A DNA stretch of 64,000 bases from Ignavibacteria bacterium. GTDB lineage: Bacteria > Bacteroidota > Ignavibacteria > Ignavibacteriales > Ignavibacteriaceae. The stretch covers positions 62,001 through 126,000 of the forward strand of contig JAUXVN010000040.1 of NCBI GenBank assembly GCA_030684555.1, read 5' to 3'. Within the stretch, counting starts at the first letter, position 1. Every line of letters starts with the position of its first letter. Shown here piece after piece: positions 36,262-42,526 of the stretch. The position numbers and the translations under genes are program-made. The notes beneath the pieces are model-generated. The model was given only the letters and a program-made list of their open reading frames with translations. It did not search any database and was not told the DNA's origin.

Positions 36262-37746
36262 ATGAGATATTTAATTACTTTTTCTCTTTTTATAATTCTT
36301 TTTATTGGTTGTAAAAAAGAAGATAATAATCCCGTAACACCGGCACCAGATACACCCACCGTCAAAATAGTTACCCCTGTTAATAACCAGAATATTCTGG
36401 ATTCTATAACTATTCAAATTGAAGCATTCGACCCCAAAGGCGTAACGAAAGTTGAACTTTTTATACAAAATATTAAGGTTACAGAGTTTGCAATAAAACC
36501 GTATATTTATTTTTGGGATGTAAAAAACCTAATCGATAGTTCTAAGTATTCCATTTATGCCAAAGCATACAACAGCGATGATAAAGTCACCGGTTCTGAA
36601 GTTCTTGAAGTTTTAATAAACAAATTAAGCCCTTCTAATCTTGAAATACTATTACTAACAAAAGATACTGTTCAGCTTAAATGGAAGGACAATTCCATCA
36701 TTGAAGAATCATATGTAATCCAAGTAAGTACCGATAGCGTTAATTTTAATACAATTGTAGAATTACCTGCAAATACAACCGAAGCAAGTATTAATCACTC
36801 ATTTAGTTTTGGAGTCGAATACTATTTCCGTGTTGGCGCAAAGAAAAGCAATAATGTATTGTATTCATCAGTATTATCTGGGGGAGCAAAACCTGATTTA
36901 CCGATATTATTGTCCCCAGAAAACAATGCGACAGATGTTTCAAAAAATGTTACTTTTACCTGGAGTGCAAGTGCCGGTGCAGAAAGCTATTTATTGCAAG
37001 TATCGACAAACAGAAATTTTACAAGCTATCTGTATAATCAAAACGTCGGAAACACAAGTCAACCAATAAGTGGACTTGATTTCTTTAAGAAATACTACTG
37101 GAGAGTTAGAGCCAATAATAGCTCTGGATATTCAAACTGGACAACTATACTAAGTTTTACAACGACTAATGGTTCTTGTGTAGGTACTCCGACTGTTACA
37201 TATTCTGGCAAAACCTATAACACTATACAGATAGGGAGTCAATGTTGGTTGAAAGAGAATTTGAATGTTGGAACGATGATGAATGGAGGCAGTAACCAAA
37301 CAAACAATAGCACAATAGAGAAATATTGCTATAGTGAGACAAATTGTAATACTTATGGTGGATTGTACCAATGGAATGAAGCAATGGGTTATGTAACCAC
37401 ACCGGGAGCGCAAGGGATATGCCCACCGGGTTGGCACATTCCAACTTTTGCAGAGTTTCAAGCTTTATCAAGCATTGTAGGTGGAAATAGTAACGCACTC
37501 AAAGCAGTAGGACAAGGGAGCGGAGACGGAGCCGGTACAAACACAAGCGGTTTTTCCGCTCTATTGGCGGGTTATCGCATGGATACTGGTGGCTTCGGTT
37601 CATTTAGAGACGCTTACTTCTGGAGTTCTTCGGAGAGCAACACAGCAAATGCAATCAGCCTCTACTTGCTCAACAGTGATAGTGATATCTCCTTATTCAA
37701 TTTCAAGAAGAGTCACGGTTTTAGTGTTCGGTGCATTCAGGATTAG
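36262..37746 (+). CDS. FISUMP-domain lipoprotein with Ig-like and fibronectin III domains
   Basis: The protein starts MRYLITFSLF and has a lipobox LFIGC with Cys17 (494 residues; an ATG four codons earlier is also possible). Domain order: bacterial Ig-like (about 35-115), two fibronectin III modules (about 120-205 and 210-300, for example FTWSASAGAESYLLQVST), then a Fibrobacter-type major paralogous (FISUMP) domain. The last has TYNTIQIGSQCWLKENLNVG, GICPPGWHIPT, FWSSSESN and the closing GFSVRCIQD. FISUMP proteins are surface-exposed and vary greatly in number among genomes; function is unknown. It stands alone and is followed by a hairpin repeat. Confidence 0.9.
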   Translation: MRYLITFSLFIILFIGCKKEDNNPVTPAPDTPTVKIVTPVNNQNILDSITIQIEAFDPKGVTKVELFIQNIKVTEFAIKPYIYFWDVKNLIDSSKYSIYAKAYNSDDKVTGSEVLEVLINKLSPSNLEILLLTKDTVQLKWKDNSIIEESYVIQVSTDSVNFNTIVELPANTTEASINHSFSFGVEYYFRVGAKKSNNVLYSSVLSGGAKPDLPILLSPENNATDVSKNVTFTWSASAGAESYLLQVSTNRNFTSYLYNQNVGNTSQPISGLDFFKKYYWRVRANNSSGYSNWTTILSFTTTNGSCVGTPTVTYSGKTYNTIQIGSQCWLKENLNVGTMMNGGSNQTNNSTIEKYCYSETNCNTYGGLYQWNEAMGYVTTPGAQGICPPGWHIPTFAEFQALSSIVGGNSNALKAVGQGSGDGAGTNTSGFSALLAGYRMDTGGFGSFRDAYFWSSSESNTANAISLYLLNSDSDISLFNFKKSHGFSVRCIQD

Positions 37747-37758
37747 GATATCCCAAGG

Positions 37759-37782
37759 TTGTCGAAAACCATTTCTCGACAG
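37759..37782. repeat. GTCGAGAACC hairpin repeat, copy b
   Basis: Variant TTGTCGAaAA/TTCTCGACAG with loop CCAT, 12 bp after the FISUMP gene. The following GTAAAACCAAAACA is shared with the right flanks of copies c and g. Confidence 0.75.
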
Positions 37783-37923
37783 CGGCTCGGGTGGTGTAAA
37801 ACCAAAACAGATAGTTTTTGTCAAACTGTAGATAATGACTAAGTTTGGATTGGTAACATGATATTTTTTGTTACCTGATAAATAACTTTAATTAAAGCAG
37901 GATATACGGAATGTGGGTACTCT

Positions 37924-37940
37924 GGTGTTAGGCGTAACTA
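37924..37940. other. attC-like core motif before the HEPN-like gene
   Basis: GTGTTAGGCGTAACT contains GTTAGGC, matching the GTTRRRY core of integron attC sites, 20 bp before the next start codon, as in gene cassettes. I did not find the paired RYYYAAC core needed for a full attC, so this is only a hint. Confidence 0.25.
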
Positions 37941-37959
37941 TAAAAAACAGACGCGACGA

Positions 37960-38889
37960 ATGATATTTAAAGACAAGCTAATAGAAAAAGATCAGATAAT
38001 AAGCCCTGAAATTGACAGGTTGCTTGACATTGCCAAGAACAAACAAGCTCACGTTGGTGACTTGCTACTGTTTTATATAAATGGTTTTTACCAAGAAAAC
38101 AATTTGATATGGAACGAAAATAATCCTGAAAAAAAATTTAACCCTCACGTAATTGGACCAGGTTCAGAAGGACATTCAGAACAAGTACATTATTCTTTTA
38201 TTCATAAATACAGAACAACAAATATTTCAAACCTGACTTCTCCAGAATATTTAAAGCTTCACGAACGGACTCAAGAGAGAAGTAAAGAAATTGATAAACT
38301 CGTAGACATTGAAGAAACCACTATTCAATTTGAAATGCTTATTTATCTCAAATTTTGGGAAGCTGATATGATTATTAAGAAACTATACCAGTTCGCGAGA
38401 GCATTAAATGGAGAATTTTATGATTGGTATTTCAAAGTTTCTGAATCTAATCGTGACAAAACAAGCACTGGAACTCGACAAGACATCATAAGAAATAGCA
38501 TTAGAGATAAAATCAAACCACATTCGGAAAAACTATATCAAGTCATTAAAGACACATATAAAACTCAAATCCGAAATTCAATTGCTCACTCAAACTATTT
38601 TTTCCTTGGTAGACACATTCAACTAAACAATCATATAAAGGACTACCCACACACAAAAATAAGAGCATTGAGTTTTGACGAATGGATTGATATGCTCCAT
38701 AACACACTTGTATTGCACAATGAATATATTAGAATGAACAATTTAATAAATGACCATTATGCTGAACTTGCGAGTAAACACGATAATACAATGGAAATTT
38801 TAGTGACAGAAAAGGACGGAAAGCAATATCCACTTTTCGTAGAATATAGACCTGAATGGAATGATTGGGTATTCAATAGGAACGACTAA
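37960..38889 (+). CDS. hypothetical protein with HEPN-like RX4H motif
   Basis: The 309-residue, mostly helical protein matches no family I can name. Around residues 202-214 it reads TQIRNSIAHSNYF, where Arg205-x4-His210 fits the R-x(4-6)-H signature of HEPN-fold RNases used in defence and toxin systems. It follows an isolated cassette-like boundary and lies in a repeat-rich island, without co-transcribed neighbours. A ribonuclease or abortive-infection role is an inference from one motif and from context. No signal peptide or membrane segment is present. Confidence 0.65.
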   Translation: MIFKDKLIEKDQIISPEIDRLLDIAKNKQAHVGDLLLFYINGFYQENNLIWNENNPEKKFNPHVIGPGSEGHSEQVHYSFIHKYRTTNISNLTSPEYLKLHERTQERSKEIDKLVDIEETTIQFEMLIYLKFWEADMIIKKLYQFARALNGEFYDWYFKVSESNRDKTSTGTRQDIIRNSIRDKIKPHSEKLYQVIKDTYKTQIRNSIAHSNYFFLGRHIQLNNHIKDYPHTKIRALSFDEWIDMLHNTLVLHNEYIRMNNLINDHYAELASKHDNTMEILVTEKDGKQYPLFVEYRPEWNDWVFNRND

Positions 38890-39030
38890 AAAGAGCTACT
38901 TCCAATACACGTTGGGGCAATGAGGGCTGATGTGATTAATTGAAGGTTCGTACTTCTACCGAAGTTTGTGCTTTGCTCGGCTTGGTTGGCAGTGAAGTGC
39001 TTCGACATCGTCTCCTGCGAGTAGCTACAA

Positions 39031-39047
39031 AACGTTAGCCGCATGCC
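39031..39047. other. attC-like motif after the HEPN-like gene
   Basis: ACGTTAGCCGCATGCC resembles a cassette boundary (GTTAGCC) and follows the gene by about 140 bp, mirroring GTTAGGC on its left side. GTTAGCC only partly fits GTTRRRY, and the dyad partner was not found. Confidence 0.2.
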
Positions 39048-39086
39048 TAAATGACATTCAGAAATAATGGCGGAATGGAAGCAAGG

Positions 39087-39110
39087 CTGTCGAGAACCAC
39101 TTCTCGACAG
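39087..39110. repeat. GTCGAGAACC hairpin repeat, copy c
   Basis: Perfect copy (10-bp stem, loop CCAC), forming the left boundary of the first ~434-bp direct repeat. Confidence 0.85.
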
Positions 39111-39251
39111 AGGAAGCAGTAAAACCAAAACACAAATAGTAAGCAGAACACTTATGCAGAAAACAAAAATATAACATTGTGCCGTTGAGATTATCTAAAA
39201 TTACTCCGATGGAGAAATGATTCTTGACCTCTTTGGAAAAAGTATCCCCAA

Positions 39252-39475
39252 CCTCTAAATTTTATAAGGCAACCTATTAAAAAATATCACCACCCATAAA
39301 TTTTATAGGAAATGTTATAAAAAAATAACGGTATCGATAAAAAAATAAAGGGGAGCCTATAAAAAAACATCTTTAACCTATAATTTTTATAGATTGACCC
39401 TTAAAAAAATAAGCCAATCCTATTATTTAGATAGGTACTCCCATTAAATTTAAAGGAGAACCTATTCAGAAATAG
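39252..39475. repeat. array of eleven AT-rich palindromes phased at ~20.8 bp, copy 1
   Basis: Eleven near-palindromic units follow one another, most with CCTAT/ATAGG-like ends and an A/T core. Examples are CCCATAAATTTTATAGG (39293-39309), GTTATAAAAAAATAAC (39314-39329), CTATAATTTTTATAG (39378-39392), CTTAAAAAAATAAG (39400-39413) and CCTATTATTTAGATAGG (39419-39435). By my count their centres fall near 260.5, 281, 301, 321.5, 342.5, 364, 385, 406.5, 427, 448 and 468.5 (plus 39,000), a mean spacing of 20.8 bp. Linkers are only about 4-6 bp. All unit centres therefore lie on one face of the helix. Confidence 0.85.
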
Positions 39476-39496
39476 AAAATCAACTAAATTCCCCGG

Positions 39497-39520
39497 CTGT
39501 CGAGAACCACTTCTTGACGG
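39497..39520. repeat. GTCGAGAACC hairpin repeat, copy d
   Basis: CTGTCGAGAA/TTCTTGACGG, with two changes in the right arm; right boundary of direct repeat copy 1. Confidence 0.8.
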
Positions 39521-39587
39521 CGGATGTATAAGGCTCATTATTGTTCTGAGGTGTCGGTTGGCAACTTCCTCTTTACTTGTTGTTGAT

Positions 39588-39740
39588 TTATTTTTGTTCA
39601 ACTGAGTGACTGATTCGAAAACCAATAAGAACTCCTAACATGAGAATGGTAAAGATGGATGGCCATGAATGTTTTTCAATTTCGGTGTTTGGAGTATCGA
39701 TGTAAATTTGCTCCAGTGTTGACCCGCTAGTGATATTGCT
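39588..39740 (-). pseudogene. possible C-terminal remnant of a membrane protein
   Basis: On the minus strand a frame of about 50 codons without ATG reads ...LEQIYIDTPNTEIEKHS, then WPSIFTILMLGVLIGFRIS, then HSVEQK and stop at 39588-39590. The hydrophobic stretch is a convincing membrane helix, and the frame is closed by a stop just upstream. It looks like the tail of a gene cut by rearrangement, with a hairpin repeat just beyond. No parent family is recognised. Confidence 0.3.
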
Positions 39741-39790
39741 TTAGACTACTTAAAGGGCTACATTGTAGTCGCAAAATGAAAGGGAATAAG

Positions 39791-40093
39791 ATGAAATATA
39801 GTGAAGATGTAAAACCAATCAGCTATCTAAAAACTCATGCCTCCGAGGTTGTCCGGGATGTTGTGGAAAATCGGAAAACTTTAATTATTACTCATAATGG
39901 TGAAGCAAAAGTTATTCTTCAAGATGTTAAAGTGTATGAGAATACACAAGAAAGTATTGCCCTGTTAAAAATACTTGCATTAAGTGGAAGAGAAATCAAA
40001 AAGGGGAATTATAAAACAATTGAAAAGTCGTTTGAAAATGTTCGAAATCGGATAAATGAATTTAAGCAGGGACAACGTGAAGTTCAAAGTTAA
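39791..40093 (+). CDS. type II antitoxin, Phd/YefM family
   Basis: The 100-residue protein has the Phd/YefM N-terminus (VKPISYLKTHASEVVRDVVENRKTLIITHNGEAKVIL), which binds DNA and represses its operon, and a C-terminal helix for toxin binding. The ATG at 39791 is preferred because AAAGGGA sits 6 bases before it; the frame is open to 39776. It overlaps the downstream ParE/RelE-type toxin, a normal arrangement for this module. Confidence 0.9.
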   Translation: MKYSEDVKPISYLKTHASEVVRDVVENRKTLIITHNGEAKVILQDVKVYENTQESIALLKILALSGREIKKGNYKTIEKSFENVRNRINEFKQGQREVQS

Positions 40094-40403
40094 TATTGTT
40101 TCTGCTGCTGAAGAAGATTTGTTTGAAATCTATCAATATGTCTTCTTTAATGATTCAGAAGAAAAAGCTGAAAAATTATACTCAAAGTTGCATGAGAAAT
40201 GTTTATCTCTTCAAGAATATCCCAATCGTGGTCATGTCCCTTCAGAATTAAGCCTACTTGGTATAGATGATTTCTTAGAACTTACATATAAACCATATCG
40301 TATTATTTATCAAATTATAGAGAAAGTAGTTTTTGTTCATTCTGTTTTAGATGGCCGCAGAGATATGCAAAAACTGTTACAAGAAAGATTAATGAGGGAA
40401 TAA
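40077..40403 (+). CDS. type II toxin, RelE/ParE family
   Basis: The 108-residue protein begins VKFKVNIVSAAEEDLFEIYQYV and ends with the family's SVLDGRRDMQKLLQERL. Together with LTYKPYRIIYQI this is the RelE/ParE fold of gyrase- or ribosome-directed toxins; the VLDGRRD ending favours ParE. I chose the GTG at 40077 (AGCAGGGA just upstream). An ATG at 40056 in the same frame would add seven residues. It overlaps the antitoxin gene by 17 bp, giving coupled translation. The gene appears intact. Confidence 0.88.
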   Translation: MKFKVNIVSAAEEDLFEIYQYVFFNDSEEKAEKLYSKLHEKCLSLQEYPNRGHVPSELSLLGIDDFLELTYKPYRIIYQIIEKVVFVHSVLDGRRDMQKLLQERLMRE

Positions 40404-40462
40404 AGTAAATTTTATCACACCGTTCGACAAGGATAGCCTGTATGGTTGTCAAACTGTTTCCC

Positions 40463-40486
40463 CTGTCGAGAACCATTTCTCGACAG
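40463..40486. repeat. GTCGAGAACC hairpin repeat, copy e
   Basis: CTGTCGAGAA/TTCTCGACAG with loop CCAT, perfect stem, downstream of the toxin gene. Confidence 0.85.
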
Positions 40487-40608
40487 CGGATATAAGAAGT
40501 GAACAAAAGTGGTGTTACCAAACAAAGCGAAACCACGGCTTCTCCAAAAGGGGAGGAATTGTGTGAAGGATTTATGAGGGGTGATATGATGCAGTCAACG
40601 TTAAATTT

Positions 40609-40624
40609 TAAGAAAATTTTCTTA
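40609..40624. promoter_or_regulatory. 16-bp perfect palindrome, possible operator
   Basis: TAAGAAAATTTTCTTA, about 155 bp before the DUF5678-like gene. An operator role is a guess. Confidence 0.3.
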
Positions 40625-40780
40625 TACTAATAGCAAAAAAATTTTAAAATCTGTAATTATCAAATGGATAAAAACTTTGCGATAGTAAATAAATAGGTAA
40701 GTGCATGCGTCTAATATTAAACAACAGATAATTAGGTGTCGGGAAAAGGTTTGTTTGTTTGTTTGGATGGAGTTAAATTT

Positions 40781-41044
40781 ATGGTAACAAAAAACACAAA
40801 AAAGAAGATGTTAAAAAAAGAATTCGAATATTATATAGCTAACCAAGATAAGTTTGTCTCCGAATATAAGGGAAAGTTTTTAGTAATAAAGGAACAATTA
40901 ATCATTGGAATTTACGATACCGAAATTGAAGCTTATAATGAGAGTATCAAAGAGCATGCTTTAGGTACATTCTTAATACAGGAATGCCAGCCCGGTGAAG
41001 AAAATTATACTCAGACATTTCGAACACGAGTAATCTTCCGATAA
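40781..41044 (+). CDS. DUF5678-like small protein
   Basis: The 87-residue protein has the pattern FEYYIANQDKFVSEYKGKFLVIKEQ, then IIGIYDTEIEAYNESIKEHALGTFLIQ, matching what I know as DUF5678, and ends in TQTFRTRVIF. This is a small alpha/beta domain of unknown function. The ATG at 40781 is preferred, with GGATGGAG upstream; the frame is open to a TTG at 40736. Its stop overlaps the start of the retropepsin gene by one base (TAATG), so the two are translationally coupled. The pairing of these two families recurs in other bacteria, to my recollection. Confidence 0.75.
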   Translation: MVTKNTKKKMLKKEFEYYIANQDKFVSEYKGKFLVIKEQLIIGIYDTEIEAYNESIKEHALGTFLIQECQPGEENYTQTFRTRVIFR

Positions 41045-41613
41045 TGAATACCCCCAGTTTTTCAGCATTCACAGTCAATAACAATGGCAGGCTTAGAGAA
41101 ATTATTACCGATATTGGTATCTCAGTTCCAATTACAGATCAAGAAATTAAATTTGATGACCCCCGCATATACAGAACAAGTGCATTATGGGATACAGGTG
41201 CGACTAATTGTGTCGTAACTAAAAGTACGGCAAACAGTATGGGACTTATTCCCATTGGACTGACAAATGTTTTTCATGCTGATGGAAATAATACAGCGAA
41301 TGTTTATTTGGTAAATATATACCTCCCGAATAATATTGTTATTTCCGGAGTAAAAGTTACTGAGTGCTCAGATGCTGCAGGAGCATTTGGAGTGATAATC
41401 GGAATGGATGTAATTACAATGGGTGATTTTGCAATCACCAATCTGAGCGGCAATACATCCATGTCGTTTCGTATCCCATCTTTGGAGAAGATAGACTATG
41501 TGGAGCAGGCACAAAGATTAAATAAAAATCATTTTAAAGGTTTACCGCGTAATTCGCTGTGTCCATGCGGCAGTGGGATGAAAGTTAAAAACTGTCATGG
41601 GAAAAATCTATGA
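41044..41613 (+). CDS. retropepsin-like aspartic protease with C-terminal SEC-C zinc motif
   Basis: The 189-residue protein has the retroviral-type aspartic protease signature ALWDTGATNCVV (catalytic Asp50) and the matching hydrophobic-Gly motif VIIGMDVI (about residue 120). One DTG per chain means it must act as a dimer. The last 17 residues, CPCGSGMKVKNCHGKNL, form a SEC-C zinc-binding motif (Cys173, Cys175, Cys184, His185) of the kind that mediates protein contacts in SecA. It has no signal peptide, so it acts in the cytoplasm. Its start is fused to the preceding stop (TAATG). The substrate is unknown; the partner protein or a shared target is the natural candidate. Confidence 0.83.
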   Translation: MNTPSFSAFTVNNNGRLREIITDIGISVPITDQEIKFDDPRIYRTSALWDTGATNCVVTKSTANSMGLIPIGLTNVFHADGNNTANVYLVNIYLPNNIVISGVKVTECSDAAGAFGVIIGMDVITMGDFAITNLSGNTSMSFRIPSLEKIDYVEQAQRLNKNHFKGLPRNSLCPCGSGMKVKNCHGKNL

Positions 41614-41646
41614 GAGAGAGTTATTAATTAATCTTAGGTACAATCA

Positions 41647-41874
41647 ATGAAGAAATGGATTGATACGGTATCCCCGGAGATTAAAGCTTCGGCTGCTAAG
41701 TTCATTGAAGAATTGGAAAGCGGTAAATTCCGAAGAGATTATCTGCCATTCGCAGATGTTAAATTTGATGCTAATTTATCTGCAAAAAGTTTTGAATCTT
41801 TCGTCGAGGCTAATAAAGATATTTTAATCAATTATTCACACCATAATACAAATAATTCTCAACAAAAAAATTAA
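41647..41874 (+). CDS. small hypothetical protein
   Basis: The 75-residue product (MKKWIDTVSPEIKASAAKF...) is hydrophilic, apparently helical, with a low-complexity Asn/Gln/His tail. It begins 33 bp after the retropepsin stop, with a poor ribosome site (TTAGGTAC). It may be the third gene of that unit or a degraded fragment. No family is recognised. Confidence 0.45.
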   Translation: MKKWIDTVSPEIKASAAKFIEELESGKFRRDYLPFADVKFDANLSAKSFESFVEANKDILINYSHHNTNNSQQKN

Positions 41875-41987
41875 TTCAAAGTCAGCAACACCCAAATATA
41901 CCGATACTCAAAACTGGTTAGAGGTCGAATGTCTTCCAAGAACCACTTCACCACAAAGAATATAAAAGACTCATAATTATTTCCCGG

Positions 41988-42011
41988 CTGTCGAGAACCA
42001 TTCCTCGACAG
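41988..42011. repeat. GTCGAGAACC hairpin repeat, copy f
   Basis: CTGTCGAGAA/TTCCTCGACAG-type variant, left boundary of direct repeat copy 2. A more degraded relative lies just before it near 41930-41950. Confidence 0.8.
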
Positions 42012-42152
42012 AGGAAGCAGTAAAACCAAAACACAAATAGTAAGCAGAACACTTATACAGAAAACAAAAATATAACATTGTGGAGTTGAAATTATCTAAA
42101 ATTACTCCGATTGAGAAATGATTCTTGACCTCTTTGGAAAAAGTATCCCCAA

Positions 42153-42375
42153 CCTCTAAATTTTATAAGTCAGACAATAAAAAAGTATCACCAACCAATG
42201 AATTTTGTAGGAAATGTTATGAAAACATATCGGTATCGAAAAAAATTAAAGGGGAGCCTATAAAAAACATCTTTAACCTATAATTTTTATAGATTGACCC
42301 TTAAAAAAATAAGCCAATCCTATTATTTAGATAGGTCCTCCCATTAAATTTAAAGGAGAACCTATTCAGAAATAG
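42153..42375. repeat. phased palindrome array, copy 2
   Basis: The distance from first to last unit is 208 bp, against 209 bp in copy 1, although the sequence differs by several single-base gains and losses. Some units changed (for example GTTATAAAAAAATAAC became GTTATGAAAACATATC, still a near-palindrome), so phase and dyad character are kept. Confidence 0.8.
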
Positions 42376-42395
42376 AAAATCAACTAAAATTCCAC

Positions 42396-42420
42396 AGGGG
42401 TCGAGAACTACTTCTCACCT
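42396..42420. repeat. GTCGAGAAC hairpin repeat, copy g (degenerate)
   Basis: AGGGGTCGAGAACTACTTCT-type sequence with only the GAGAA/TTCTC core and AGG/CCT ends pairing. Right boundary of direct repeat copy 2. Confidence 0.65.
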
Positions 42421-42526
42421 CTAGCGATTTTTTAGATTTCACAGAAATCGTTCTTTTCTCATCATGATGAAAATATCTCAACAAACGGGAAGGCTCCGGA
42501 ATACCGGAACCCGCCTCGCACCAATT

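Larger units (their letters stand above)
39087..39520. repeat. 434-bp direct repeat, copy 1 (hairpin-bounded)
   Basis: This block, from hairpin c to hairpin d, recurs at 41988-42420 with scattered substitutions and single-base indels. Both copies begin hairpin-GAGGAAGCAGTAAAACC and contain ATGATTCTTGACCTCTTTGG. The phased palindrome array comes next, and both end in a GTCGAGAAC hairpin. Neither copy codes for protein. The two copies enclose the toxin-antitoxin and retropepsin genes. Confidence 0.9.
40404..40780. other. 377-bp intergenic region between the toxin gene and the DUF5678-like gene
   Basis: It contains hairpin copy e and, at 40609-40624, the perfect 16-bp palindrome TAAGAAAATTTTCTTA in an AT-rich stretch. 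No coding frame is convincing. The promoter of the DUF5678/retropepsin pair should be here. Confidence 0.45.
41988..42420. repeat. 433-bp direct repeat, copy 2 (hairpin-bounded)
   Basis: Second copy of 39087-39520, with substitutions concentrated in the first third of the palindrome array, while the last ~130 bp are almost unchanged. The copy is in the same orientation and lies 2.9 kb away. The 652-bp gap 41875-42526 holds nothing else that I can support. Confidence 0.9.

Noticed and set aside
39252-39475. CRISPR array or iteron origin in the palindrome array
   Set aside because: Units are ~16 bp with 4-6 bp linkers, far too short for CRISPR spacers, and no replication protein gene or cas gene is near.
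42489-42515. Hairpin GGCTCCGG...CCGGAACCC as a terminator of the beta-helix gene
   Set aside because: The stem is short and interrupted and lacks a T-tract on the relevant strand, so I did not annotate it.
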